A stretch of DNA of 64,000 nt, from positions 1 to 64,000 of the forward strand of contig JANNXJ010000022.1 of the NCBI GenBank assembly GCA_031409515.1, written 5' to 3'. The translations under genes and the position numbers were made by a program. Below the pieces are notes generated by a model. It saw only the letters and a program-made list of their open reading frames with translations, made no database searches and was not told the DNA's origin. This DNA is from SHZI01 sp031409515. Lineage in GTDB: Bacteria; Pseudomonadota; Gammaproteobacteria; Steroidobacterales; GCA-2729495. Of this stretch, positions 49,817 to 59,104 are shown one piece after another. Every line of letters starts with the position of its first letter. Position 1 is the first letter of the stretch.

Positions 49817-50574
49817 GGCTGGGTCCCTTCAGCGGCTAGCTTGCCGAACAACGCATTCCAGTCCACGTCGGGTGGTGTCTGGGCGCTATAAACCTCGAAT
49901 GTGCGGTTGCGGGCGGCGGGCGATTTCAGAGCCGCAACGCACACCCGGGCCACGTCGGCACGGGGAATCAGGCCGGTGCCCCGGTCACCCTGCTCCAGGC
50001 GCACGCCGCTCTGGCCGCCGGGCTTGTCGGTGAGGCCACCGGGCCGGACGATCGTATAGGGCACGCCGCTGGCCCGGACCGCCGCCTCGCCCTTAGCCTT
50101 CCAGAGAAGAACGTTGTCAAACATCTTGTTGAGCATGTGATCCTTCTGGGTCACGCCGGCGGACGACACAATGACGAGCTGAGCGATCTTCGCGGCGGCG
50201 GCGGCGTTGGCCAGGTTCTGCACGCCCTGGAAATCCACGAACTCCGGGGAGTTCGCCGGATCCTTGCGGGTGGCACCGATGGCAGAGATGGCGTAGCGGA
50301 CGCCCTGCAGGGCAGCATCCAGAGTTGGTCTCTGACGCACATCGCCGGTGGCGTATTCGACGCCGTCTCCGAGGACCTTCCGGGCACTAGTGGGGTCCCG
50401 GACCAGGGCCCGCACCGTGAAGCCCGCGGCAGTCAGCTCGCGAACCAGCTGCTGGCCCGTGCGCCCAGTGGCTCCCGCCACGAGAACGAGGTCGCCGGCC
50501 GCAAGAGTCGGGCCACTACCCAGCAGGAGGATCACCGCAATCAACCAGGCCCGAATAGTCGCGCTGTTCCGCAT
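49813..50574 (-). CDS. NAD(P)-binding SDR-like protein with signal sequence
   Basis: Atypical short-chain dehydrogenase / NmrA-like Rossmann protein: VAGATGRTGQQLVRELTAAGFTVRALVRDP (glycine motif TGxxGxxG), VIVSSAGVTQKD, and VPYTIVRPGGLTDKPGG. From ATG 50574 (GGAG 9 nt upstream) the N-terminus is a signal-like segment (AWLIAVILLLGSGPTLAAGD), unusual for a dinucleotide-binding protein. 253 aa. The catalytic Tyr-x3-Lys of classical SDRs is not evident. Upstream partner of the nucleotide-carrier-like gene. Confidence 0.82.
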   Translation of the reverse strand: MRNSATIRAWLIAVILLLGSGPTLAAGDLVLVAGATGRTGQQLVRELTAAGFTVRALVRDPTSARKVLGDGVEYATGDVRQRPTLDAALQGVRYAISAIGATRKDPANSPEFVDFQGVQNLANAAAAAKIAQLVIVSSAGVTQKDHMLNKMFDNVLLWKAKGEAAVRASGVPYTIVRPGGLTDKPGGQSGVRLEQGDRGTGLIPRADVARVCVAALKSPAARNRTFEVYSAQTPPDVDWNALFGKLAAEGTQP

Positions 50575-50662
50575 GAATGCCCGCTCCAAAAGAGGATCGA
50601 GCGGCAGTATAGCCGCGGCCAAACCGGGCTTACCCCGGGGGCCGCCCCTATTCACTGCTCGG

Positions 50663-52096
50663 TCAGCTCTCCTGCGTCACCGACAAAATCTGCATGGCAT
50701 TGGTCTTGCCGGCCACCCCGGTGAGTTCGCCCTTCGTGACGATCACCAGGTCGTCCACGCGGACGTGGCCCTTGGCCAGCAGCAGCCGGAAGACTTCCTG
50801 GTAGATCTGCTCCACATCCGTGTGCGTGATGTCGAAGGCCACCGGGTACACGCCCCGGTACATCACCACCCGGCGGCGGGTGGCCTCGTGCCGGGTGAAG
50901 GCAAAGATCGGGATGTCGGACCGGATACGGGACATCCACAACGGGGTGGAGCCGGACTCGGTGAAGGCAATGATCGCCGTCACGGGCAGGTGATTGGCCG
51001 TGTACATCGCGGCCATCGCGATGGCTTCGTCGGAACGCTGGAAGCGGTCGTCGTTCCGGTGGCTGGGCCGGCCGAGCGTCAGGTAGTAGCTTTCAGCGCC
51101 GATGCAGACCTCTGCCATGGTGGCTACCGCCCGCACGGGATACTCGCCCACGGCCGTCTCGGCCGAGAGCATCACGGCGTCGGTGCCATCCAGCACCGCA
51201 TTCGCAATGTCCGACACCTCGGCGCGGGTGGGCACCTGGCTGTGAATCATCGACTCCAGCATCTGGGTGGCAGTGATCGCCACCTTGTGCCGGTGCCGCG
51301 TCATCTTCAGGATTTTCTTCTGCAGGCCCGTGAGCCCGGCGTAGCCCATCTCGACGCCCAGATCACCCCGCGCCACCATCACGGCATCGGACGCGTCGAT
51401 GATGCTTTCCAGGTTGGTGAGGGCTTCGGCCCGCTCGATCTTGGCCACGAGGTAGGCATTGCTGCCAGCCTCCCGCAGCAGCGCCCGGGTCTCGTGCAGA
51501 TCTTCGGCCCGGCGCACGAAGGAGACGGCCAGCCAGTCCACGCCGAGCTCTGCCGCCCGGCGCACGTCTTCCCGGTCCTTGTCCGTCAGCGCCGGTGCCG
51601 ACAGGCCACCGCCCTGCTTGTTGATGCCCTTGTTGTCCGCCAGCCGCCCGCCCTGGGTCACGCTGCAGTGGATGCGGGTGCCGGCCACCCGCTCGACGGT
51701 CAGCGTGATGAAGCCATCATCCAGCAGCAGCACATCGCCCGGCCCGACGTCCTTGCTCAGGGGGGCGTAGGCAACGCCGACCCCTTCGATGGATCCACCC
51801 TCCGGGTCCATCTCGGAATCCAGAATGAAGGTCTGCCCCTCCACAAGCTGCACGGGGCCGTCGCGAAAGCGCTGGATGCGGATCTTTGGCCCCTGAAGGT
51901 CCCCAAGCACTGCAACGTGCTTGCCGGCCGCATCGGCAGCCTCGCGGACCATGCGAACCCGCCGCTCGCGATCGCCGGCGCCGCCGTGAGAAAAATTAAT
52001 CCGCACCACGTCGGCGCCCGCAGCGATGAGTTTCCCGAGAGTGACGGGATCGTCGGTGGCGGGACCGAGGGTGGCAATGATCTTCGTCCTGCGCAT
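50663..52096 (-). CDS. pyk: pyruvate kinase
   Basis: Converts PEP and ADP to pyruvate and ATP. Seen: RRTKIIATLGPA, RINFSHGG, the substrate/metal segment MVARGDLGVEMGY, the ITATQMLESMI signature, and VMLSAETAVGEYPVRAV. 477 aa, one A-B-C-domain chain of the PykA type. It ends the tkt-gap-pgk-gckA-pyk run. Confidence 0.97.
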   Translation of the reverse strand: MRRTKIIATLGPATDDPVTLGKLIAAGADVVRINFSHGGAGDRERRVRMVREAADAAGKHVAVLGDLQGPKIRIQRFRDGPVQLVEGQTFILDSEMDPEGGSIEGVGVAYAPLSKDVGPGDVLLLDDGFITLTVERVAGTRIHCSVTQGGRLADNKGINKQGGGLSAPALTDKDREDVRRAAELGVDWLAVSFVRRAEDLHETRALLREAGSNAYLVAKIERAEALTNLESIIDASDAVMVARGDLGVEMGYAGLTGLQKKILKMTRHRHKVAITATQMLESMIHSQVPTRAEVSDIANAVLDGTDAVMLSAETAVGEYPVRAVATMAEVCIGAESYYLTLGRPSHRNDDRFQRSDEAIAMAAMYTANHLPVTAIIAFTESGSTPLWMSRIRSDIPIFAFTRHEATRRRVVMYRGVYPVAFDITHTDVEQIYQEVFRLLLAKGHVRVDDLVIVTKGELTGVAGKTNAMQILSVTQES

Positions 52097-52164
52097 GACG
52101 AACGCACCACCGGCACAACAAAACCCGCGGCCATTATCACACAGGCCCCGGGACGCCGAAGCCT

Positions 52165-53430
52165 TCAGGTGATGAGGGCCATTCGCAGGTCGTTGACGTT
52201 GGTGCGCGTGGGGCCCGTGACCAGGAGGTCGCCAAGCCCGGCGAAGAAGTCGTAACTGCGTTGCGCCGCGAGCTGAGCCGCCGCATCCTGACCTGCCGCG
52301 ATCGCCCGCTGCAGGGTATCCGGGGTGAGCAGCGCGCCGGCGTTGTCGCCCGTTCCGTCGAGGCCGTCCGTGTCGGCGGCCAGGGCATGAACCCCGGACT
52401 CATTCCCCAGGGCCAGCGCCAGAGCCAGCAGGTACTCGCCGTTGCGGCCGCCCCGGCCATCAGGGTGCGTCACGCTGACGGTGGTTTCGCCACCAGAGAT
52501 CAGCACGGTCCGTTGCCGGCGCGCCCTGAAATCCCGGATCAGCCCCGCGTGGACCTGCGCCGCTACCCGCGCCGGTCCCGTCACGTCCGGCAGAATCACG
52601 GCCTGCCAGCCTGCCGCTGCAGCGGCCCGGGCTGCGGCCGCCACGGTCGTCGCGGAACTGGCGACGACCCTGGCAGTCACTCGCGGGACAGACACTGGCG
52701 GGCCCTCCTCCCCGACGTCAAGGGCCTGAACCACCGCCGGCGGCAGCAAGATCCCAAACCTGGCAAGGATCGCCAACGCGTCGGCCCGGGTGGCTGGATC
52801 CGGCGACAGCGGACCGGAGCCGATATCCGCCAGCACATCCCCCGGTACATCAGAGATTGCCAGCAGCAGGATCTCGCCGGCCCGGATCTGCCGGGCCAGG
52901 CCACCACCCTTGATAGCCGAGAGCTTGCGGCGCACGGTATTGATCTGGGTAATGCTCGCGCCAGAGGCCAGGAGGCTGCGGGTAATGCCCTGCTTGTCAG
53001 CGAGCGTCACACCGGTGACCGGCTGCACCAGCAGTGCCGACGCCCCGCCGGACAAGAGCACGATGCACCGGTCCGCAGGCTGGCAGTCCCGGGCCAGCTG
53101 GAGGATGTGCGAACCCGCTACGACACTCGCTGCATCGGGGACTGGATGTCCTGCTTCAAGGATCGCGATCCCTGGCGCGTCTTCACCGGGCTTGAGGCCA
53201 TGGCCGTAGCGCGTCACTACGGCGCCGCTCAGGGGCCCAAGATGGTGGGCCTCGTGATGAGCTGCCAGTGTTGCCGCCATGCGGGCGGCCGCCTTGCCGG
53301 CACCCAGCACCAGCGTCCGGCCAGCGGGGGGCTGCGTCGGTAGAAACGGTGGCAGGCAGTGAGCGGGATCCGCCGCGGCAAGACCGGCGTGGAATAGCCG
53401 GGTCAGCAGCTCACTTTCGGGTGCGCGCAC
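52165..53430 (-). CDS. gckA: glycerate 2-kinase (MOFRL family)
   Basis: Glycerate 2-kinase/hydroxypyruvate-reductase-type protein (DUF4147 plus MOFRL domain) that would feed glycerate into glycolysis as 2-phosphoglycerate. Seen: TLVLGAGKAAARMAATL, LLSGGASALLVQP, INTVRRKLSAIKGGGLA, SDVPGDVLADIGSGPLSPDP, and the C-terminal ISGGETTVSVTHPDGRGGRNGEYLLALA. The frame is open far upstream inside pgk; GTG 53430 (alternative GTG 53442) gives about 421 aa and a 20-nt overlap with pgk. Confidence 0.93.
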   Translation of the reverse strand: MRAPESELLTRLFHAGLAAADPAHCLPPFLPTQPPAGRTLVLGAGKAAARMAATLAAHHEAHHLGPLSGAVVTRYGHGLKPGEDAPGIAILEAGHPVPDAASVVAGSHILQLARDCQPADRCIVLLSGGASALLVQPVTGVTLADKQGITRSLLASGASITQINTVRRKLSAIKGGGLARQIRAGEILLLAISDVPGDVLADIGSGPLSPDPATRADALAILARFGILLPPAVVQALDVGEEGPPVSVPRVTARVVASSATTVAAAARAAAAAGWQAVILPDVTGPARVAAQVHAGLIRDFRARRQRTVLISGGETTVSVTHPDGRGGRNGEYLLALALALGNESGVHALAADTDGLDGTGDNAGALLTPDTLQRAIAAGQDAAAQLAAQRSYDFFAGLGDLLVTGPTRTNVNDLRMALIT

Positions 53431-54619
53431 GCTGAGCCGCACGTTGAGCCAATATGGCCACGGCAGGCAGCACGGTGCCATCGAGGAACTCCAGGAACGC
53501 GCCACCACCCGTGGAAACGTAGGACAGCTGGTCCGTGAGCCCGTACTTCTCGAGCGCTGCCAGCGTGTCGCCGCCACCAGCCACACTAAAGGCCTTCGAT
53601 CGGGTCGTGGCCTGGGCCACAGCCTGAGCGACCCGTTTCGTCCCGCGACCAAACTTGTCGATCTCAAAGACCCCGACGGGGCCGTTCCAGATGATCGTCC
53701 CGGCCCGGGCGATGAGCCGCGCATAGAGTTCAGCCGTGCGCGGACCGATGTCGAGAATGAGGTCGTTCGGACCCACCTTGCTGACCGACCGGGTGGAGGC
53801 CGCCGCCTTGGGTGACAGGGCCTTCGCCACGACCACGTCGGTGGGCAGGGGGATGGAGGCCCGGAACCCCTTGCCGGCCAGTCGTCGGGCTTCACCGAGC
53901 CGGTCCTTTTCGTAAAGCGACTTGCCCACGGCGTGCCCGGCTGCCGCGCTGAAGGTGTTGGCGATGCCGCCACCGACGATCAGCTGATCCACCTGCCGGG
54001 CCAGGGATTTCAGCACTTTGAGCTTGGTCGAGACCTTGGAGCCCCCAACGATGGCGACCACCGGTCGCGCCGGCTTGCGGAGCACCCGTTCCAGCGCCTG
54101 GAGTTCGGCCATCAGCAGTGGGCCGGCGCAGGCGATGGGCGCGAACTTCGCGACACCGTGGGTGCTGGCCTCAGCGCGATGGGCCGTGCCAAAGGCGTCC
54201 ATGACAAAGATGTCGCAGAGTCTGGCCATCTGCCGCGCAAGCGCGGGCGAGTTCTTCTTCTCGCCGGTATTGAAACGCACGTTCTCGCACAGCACCACTT
54301 CGCCGTCGGCGATCTCAAAACCCTGCAGCCAGTCCCGCAGCAGCGGCACAGACTGACCGAGCAACTCCGCCAGCCGGTTTGCCACGGGTCGCAGCGAGAG
54401 ATCCGGATCGAACTGGCCCTCGGTCGGGCGCCCGAGGTGCGACAGCAGAATCACCGCGGCGCCACGCTGCAGAGCCAGGCGGATGGTGGGCAACGCGGCG
54501 AGTATCCGCGCCTCGCTGGTGACGCGCCCATTCTTCACGGGGACGTTGAAATCCACCCGGATCAGCACCCGCTTGCCCGCGAGGCTCTGGTCAGTCATCC
54601 GCAGGACTTTAGTGGTCAT
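53411..54619 (-). CDS. pgk: phosphoglycerate kinase
   Basis: Interconverts 1,3-bisphosphoglycerate and 3-phosphoglycerate with ATP formation. Seen: GKRVLIRVDFNVPVKNG, LLSHLGRPTEG, FVMDAFGTAHRAEAST, VGGSKVSTKLKVLKSL, IIWNGPVGVFE, and SVAGGGDTLAALEKYG. ATG 54619 overlaps the gap stop (ATGA) and matches the E. coli N-terminus in length; ATG 54598 is an internal alternative. About 402 aa. Confidence 0.96.
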   Translation of the reverse strand: MTTKVLRMTDQSLAGKRVLIRVDFNVPVKNGRVTSEARILAALPTIRLALQRGAAVILLSHLGRPTEGQFDPDLSLRPVANRLAELLGQSVPLLRDWLQGFEIADGEVVLCENVRFNTGEKKNSPALARQMARLCDIFVMDAFGTAHRAEASTHGVAKFAPIACAGPLLMAELQALERVLRKPARPVVAIVGGSKVSTKLKVLKSLARQVDQLIVGGGIANTFSAAAGHAVGKSLYEKDRLGEARRLAGKGFRASIPLPTDVVVAKALSPKAAASTRSVSKVGPNDLILDIGPRTAELYARLIARAGTIIWNGPVGVFEIDKFGRGTKRVAQAVAQATTRSKAFSVAGGGDTLAALEKYGLTDQLSYVSTGGGAFLEFLDGTVLPAVAILAQRAAQRARTRK

Positions 54620-55629
54620 TTGGCTTGGATCAGCGCAAGGGTGGTGTCGAGCATGCGGTTGGAGAAGCCCCACTCGTTGTCATACCAGCTCAAGACCTTG
54701 ACGAGGGTGCCACCGCCAACCCGGGTCTGGGTGGCATCGAAGATCGAGCTGCGCGGATCGTGGTTGAAGTCCACCGACACCAGCGGCTCCGTGTTGTAGC
54801 CCAGGATGCCCTTCAGCTCGCCCTCGGAGGCCGCCTTGAGAATGCCGTTGACCTCGTCCACGGTGGTCGCGCGGGACGCCGTGAAGGTCAGATCTACCAC
54901 CGAGACGTTGATCGTCGGGACGCGCATGGCAAAGCCGTCCAGCTTCCCATTGAGTTCCGGGAGCACAAGGCCGACGGCGGCAGCGGCCCCGGTCTTCGTG
55001 GGAATCATGGACATGGTGGCAGAACGGGCCCGCCGCAGATCCTCGTGATACACGTCGGTCAGGACCTGATCGTTGGTGTAGGCATGGATCGTGGTCATCA
55101 GACCCTGAACCAGACCCAGCTTCTCGTGCAAGGGCTTGACGAGCGGCGCCAGGCAATTGGTCGTGCAGGAGGCATTGGAGATGACGGTGTGGGAACCCTT
55201 CAGCGACTGGTGATTCACGCCGTACACGATAGTGGCATCCACGTCCTTGCCGCCCGGCGCGGAGATGATCACTTTCTTCGCCCCGGCCTTGAGATGAGCC
55301 GACGCCTTTTCCTTGGTCGTGAAGAGGCCCGTGCATTCCAGAACAACGTCTACCCCAAGCTCAGCCCAGGGCAGTTCCGCAGGGTTGCGCTTCGCGAGCA
55401 CCCGGATCCTGTCGCCGTTCACCACCATGCAGTCGCCATCGACGGCCACGGTCCCGGGAAACTTGCCGTGGGCCGTATCGTGCCGCGTCAGGTGTGCATT
55501 GGTATTGGCGTCACCCAGATCATTGATCGCCACTATGGCGATCTCGCCAGTGCGCCTCGCTTCGTAGAGGGCGCGAAGAACATTACGGCCGATGCGGCCG
55601 TAACCATTGATGGCAACTTTAACGGGCAT
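54616..55629 (-). CDS. gap: glyceraldehyde-3-phosphate dehydrogenase
   Basis: NAD-dependent GAPDH: VAINGYGRIGRNVLRAL Rossmann entry, catalytic cysteine in SNASCTTNCLAPL, TGAAAAVGLVLPELNGKLDGFAMRVP, and WYDNEWGFSNRM. 337 aa, type I. The three-gene order tkt-gap-pgk is typical of this class. Confidence 0.97.
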   Translation of the reverse strand: MPVKVAINGYGRIGRNVLRALYEARRTGEIAIVAINDLGDANTNAHLTRHDTAHGKFPGTVAVDGDCMVVNGDRIRVLAKRNPAELPWAELGVDVVLECTGLFTTKEKASAHLKAGAKKVIISAPGGKDVDATIVYGVNHQSLKGSHTVISNASCTTNCLAPLVKPLHEKLGLVQGLMTTIHAYTNDQVLTDVYHEDLRRARSATMSMIPTKTGAAAAVGLVLPELNGKLDGFAMRVPTINVSVVDLTFTASRATTVDEVNGILKAASEGELKGILGYNTEPLVSVDFNHDPRSSIFDATQTRVGGGTLVKVLSWYDNEWGFSNRMLDTTLALIQAK

Positions 55630-55648
55630 GCAAACGACTCCTGGCTGC

Positions 55649-57676
55649 TTATGCGCTGAGCAATTCCAGCGCTTCCTTCACAACGCGCTCCGGGGTGAAC
55701 CCGAAGTACTGAAACAGGTCCTTGGCGGGGGCTGACTTGCCAAAGACGTCGATACCGATGACGCGGCCGGCCGGACCCACAGCGCGATGCCAGGTCTCCG
55801 TTACGCCCATCTCAATCGCTATCCGGCGCGTCACGGCGGCGGGCAGCACCGACGCCCGCCACGCGGCGTCCTGGGCAGCAAACAACGTGGGGCACGGCAT
55901 GGAGACCACGCGCACGCCGTGGCCCAGTGCAGTCAGGGCATCGGCAGCGGCAACCGCCAGCGCCACCTCCGACCCGGTGGCAATGAGTATCAGGTCCACG
56001 CGGGCAGCATCCCGGAGCACGTAGCCCCCGCGCCGGATGGCCGCAATCTGGGCAGCATCCCGGGGCTGCGCAGGCAAGGCCTGGCGGGTCAGCACAAGGC
56101 TCGTGGGGCCCGAGGCACGCTCGATGGCTTCCCGCCAGGCGACGGCGGTCTCGACCGCGTCGCAGGGCCGCCAGACCCGCATGTTGGGGATGAGGCGCAG
56201 GCTGGCGGTCTGCTCCACCGACTGGTGGGTAGGCCCGTCTTCCCCCAGACCGATGGAGTCGTGGGTAAAGACGAAGATGGAGCGGAGTTCCATCAGTGCC
56301 GCCATGCGCAGCGCATTTCTGGAGTAGTCCGAGAAGGTCAGGAAGGTGCCACCGAAGGGAATGTAGCCACCGTGGGCCGCCATGCCGTTCATGGCTGCCG
56401 ACATGCCGAACTCGCGGACACCCCAGGAGAGGTAGTTGCCGGCGACGTGACCGGGGCCTACGGTGACGGCCGCCTTGGTGCGGGTCAGGTTGGAGCCCGT
56501 CAGGTCCGCCGATCCGCCAAACAGTTCGGGGAGAGCCGGTGCAAAGGCGTTCAGTGCATCTTCCGAGGATTTTCTGGTGGCCTTGGCTGCGGTGTCGGTA
56601 ACAATCTTTGCCAGGGCAATTTCAGCATGGGCAGGCCAGGCAGCGGGCAGCTCCCCCGCCATGCGCCGGCTGAAGTCGGCCGCAAGCTCCGGGTAGTCCT
56701 TGCCATAAGCCGTGAAGAGTTCCTGCCACTGCTGCTCGAGACGCGCACCCACGGCAAGCGCATCCCAGCCGGCCCGGATGTCGGCCGGCACTTCGAAGGG
56801 CGGCGCGTTCCAGCCGAGGAACTTGCGGGCCGCGGCGGCCTCCTCGGGGCCGAGGGCCTCGCCATGCACCTTCTCCGTACCCTGCTTGTTTGGCGCGCCC
56901 CAGCCAATGACGGTCTTGCAGCAGATCAGCGACGGCCGCCCGGTCTCATTCCGGGCCGCCTCGATCGCGGCGCTCACGGCGTCGGCATTGTGGCCGTCCA
57001 CATCGGCGACCACGTGCCAGCCATAGGCCCGGAAACGGGCCGGCGTGTCGTCGGTAAACCAGTTCTTGACGTGGCCATCGATCGAGATGCCGTTATCGTC
57101 GTAGAGGCAGATCAGCTTGCCGAGACCCAGAGTCCCAGCGAGAGAGCAGGCCTCGTGGGAGATGCCCTCCATCAGGCAACCGTCACCGAGGAAAACCCAG
57201 GTGTGGTGGTCGACCACGGGAAAGCCCGGGCGATTGAACTCGGCGGCCAGGAGTTTCTCTGCCAAGGCCATCCCCACAGCGTTCGCCAGCCCCTGGCCCA
57301 GGGGTCCGGTGGTGGTCTCGATGCCGAGGTGCAGGTCCCGCTCCGGGTGACCCGCGGTATGGGACCCGAGCTGGCGGAAGCGGCGGATCTCGTCCAGGGA
57401 CAGCGGATAGCCGGTCAGGTTCAGCAGGGAGTAGAGCAGCATCGACCCGTGCCCGTTGGAGAGCACGAAGCGGTCCCGGTCGGGCCAGGTCGGGTTGGCG
57501 GGGTTGTGCCGGAGGTAGTCGTTCCAGAGCACCTCCGCCATGTCGGCCATGCCCATGGGCATGCCCGGATGACCGGATTTGGCGGCCTCGACGGCATCCA
57601 GAGAGAGTACGCGGATCGCATTGGCCAGCTGCCGACGGGCGGCGGCAGGGCGGGTCGTTCGGGCTTTGGCTGGCAT
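55649..57676 (-). CDS. tkt: transketolase
   Basis: Thiamine-diphosphate enzyme of the pentose phosphate pathway. Seen: AIRVLSLDAVEAAKSGHPGMPMGMADMAEVLW, SNGHGSMLLYSLL, the ThDP site GDGCLMEGISHEA...LICLYDDNGISIDG, GVREFGMSAAMNGMA and THDSIGLGEDGPTHQ. ATG 57676 is chosen; the open frame runs 78 nt further upstream. About 675 aa. Divergent from metK. Confidence 0.97.
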   Translation of the reverse strand: MPAKARTTRPAAARRQLANAIRVLSLDAVEAAKSGHPGMPMGMADMAEVLWNDYLRHNPANPTWPDRDRFVLSNGHGSMLLYSLLNLTGYPLSLDEIRRFRQLGSHTAGHPERDLHLGIETTTGPLGQGLANAVGMALAEKLLAAEFNRPGFPVVDHHTWVFLGDGCLMEGISHEACSLAGTLGLGKLICLYDDNGISIDGHVKNWFTDDTPARFRAYGWHVVADVDGHNADAVSAAIEAARNETGRPSLICCKTVIGWGAPNKQGTEKVHGEALGPEEAAAARKFLGWNAPPFEVPADIRAGWDALAVGARLEQQWQELFTAYGKDYPELAADFSRRMAGELPAAWPAHAEIALAKIVTDTAAKATRKSSEDALNAFAPALPELFGGSADLTGSNLTRTKAAVTVGPGHVAGNYLSWGVREFGMSAAMNGMAAHGGYIPFGGTFLTFSDYSRNALRMAALMELRSIFVFTHDSIGLGEDGPTHQSVEQTASLRLIPNMRVWRPCDAVETAVAWREAIERASGPTSLVLTRQALPAQPRDAAQIAAIRRGGYVLRDAARVDLILIATGSEVALAVAAADALTALGHGVRVVSMPCPTLFAAQDAAWRASVLPAAVTRRIAIEMGVTETWHRAVGPAGRVIGIDVFGKSAPAKDLFQYFGFTPERVVKEALELLSA

Positions 57677-57811
57677 GGAACCCCCAGCGCTCCGGGACGA
57701 GTGGGGAGGAATGCTCGCGAAAGCCCGCAGCGGGCGCGCATTGTCGCGTAACACTGCTGGACCCGCAACGGGTTGGCCGGGCCTCGGCTTATGTCACTGC
57801 CAAACCGGACA

Positions 57812-57841
57812 CCGACAGGCTGCCGGACCTGAGTCTATAAT
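57812..57841 (+). promoter_or_regulatory. metK promoter
   Basis: CCGACA (57812-57817), an 18-bp spacer and a consensus TATAAT (57836-57841) lie 32 nt upstream of the metK start. No SAM riboswitch or MetJ box array is visible in the short leader. Confidence 0.65.
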
Positions 57842-57873
57842 CCAGGCCCCAAACAACCATAACCGGATATCCC

Positions 57874-59046
57874 ATGGCCAGCCGCAAGCTCTTTACCTCC
57901 GAATCCGTCTCCGAAGGTCACCCGGACAAGATGGCTGACCAGATTTCCGATGCCATCCTGGATGCCATCCTGGCCCAGGAGCCGGAATCCCGCGTGGCCT
58001 GTGAAACCCTGATCAAGACAGGCTTCGTGCTGGTCTCCGGGGAAATCACCACCAATGCCTGGGTCGATCTGGAGGCACTGGTGCGCAAGGTCGTGTGCGA
58101 GATCGGCTACGACCACTCGGACAAGGGCTTCGACGGCCACTCCTGTGGCGTGCTGAATGCCATCGGCAAGCAATCTGCCCATATCGCCCAGGGCGTGTCC
58201 CGGAAGAAGAAGCGGGAACAGGGTGCCGGTGATCAGGGAATGATGTTTGGCTACGCCGCCCGGGAAACCGACGTGCTCATGCCCTTACCCATCACGCTGG
58301 CCCACAGGCTGGTAAAGCGCCAGGCAGACGTCCGCCGCAAGGGCAAGCTCAACTGGCTCAGGCCTGATGCCAAGAGCCAGGTCACCGTGGTCTACGAGGA
58401 CAACAAACCGGTGGGTCTCGACGCCGTCGTCCTCTCGACCCAGCACGCGCCGGGCATCAAGCTGAAGGACCTCCGGGAAGCCGTGATCGAGGAGATCCTG
58501 AAGCCAGTCATCGCGAAGAAGTGGTTTGCTTCCCTCAAGAAGGAGAAGATCCATATCAATCCGACCGGCGCCTTCGAGATCGGCGGGCCCATGGGCGACT
58601 GTGGCCTCACCGGTCGCAAGATCATCGTCGACACCTACGGCGGCATGGCCCGCCACGGGGGCGGAGCCTTCTCCGGCAAGGACCCGACCAAGGTGGACCG
58701 TTCGGCGGCCTATGCCGCCCGTTATGTTGCCAAGAACATCGTCGCCGCCGGCATTGCCGACCGCTGCGAGGTGCAGGTTTCCTACGCCATCGGCGTCGCC
58801 CAGCCGACCTCAGTCAGTGTCGATACCTTTGGCACCAGCAAGCTCGGGGAAGAACGCCTCGACCAGCTGGTCCGTAAGCACTTCGACCTGACCCCCTACG
58901 GCATCCGGGAAATGCTGGATCTGCACAGGCCCATCTACCGGGCCACGGCGGCCTATGGCCACTTTGGCCGGGAAGAACCGAATTTCACCTGGGAGCGAAC
59001 TGACAAGGCAGAGGCGCTGCAGCGGGATGCCCGCGTGAAGCGCTAG
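57874..59046 (+). CDS. metK: S-adenosylmethionine synthetase
   Basis: Makes SAM from methionine and ATP. Seen: FTSESVSEGHPDKMADQISDAILDAIL, the ATP motif GAGDQGMMFGYA, FEIGGPMGDCGLTGRKIIVDTYGGMARHGGGAFSGKDPTKVDRSAAYAARYVAKNIVAAG. 390 aa, standard. It starts a three-gene SAM-cycle run (metK, ahcY, methyltransferase). Confidence 0.98.
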   Translation: MASRKLFTSESVSEGHPDKMADQISDAILDAILAQEPESRVACETLIKTGFVLVSGEITTNAWVDLEALVRKVVCEIGYDHSDKGFDGHSCGVLNAIGKQSAHIAQGVSRKKKREQGAGDQGMMFGYAARETDVLMPLPITLAHRLVKRQADVRRKGKLNWLRPDAKSQVTVVYEDNKPVGLDAVVLSTQHAPGIKLKDLREAVIEEILKPVIAKKWFASLKKEKIHINPTGAFEIGGPMGDCGLTGRKIIVDTYGGMARHGGGAFSGKDPTKVDRSAAYAARYVAKNIVAAGIADRCEVQVSYAIGVAQPTSVSVDTFGTSKLGEERLDQLVRKHFDLTPYGIREMLDLHRPIYRATAAYGHFGREEPNFTWERTDKAEALQRDARVKR

Positions 59047-59104
59047 CGGCCGATTTGCCAGTCACCTGACCTGAACAAACAGCACCAAACCTAAGGACTC
59101 ACCA

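Noticed and set aside
55787..57751. 654-codon open frame antisense to tkt
   Set aside because: Low-complexity Gly/Arg/His-rich translation, no family motif, and full overlap with a clear transketolase; typical of high-G+C shadow frames.
59047..59104. SAH riboswitch before ahcY
   Set aside because: The gap is only 58 nt, without the conserved stems expected of a SAH aptamer.
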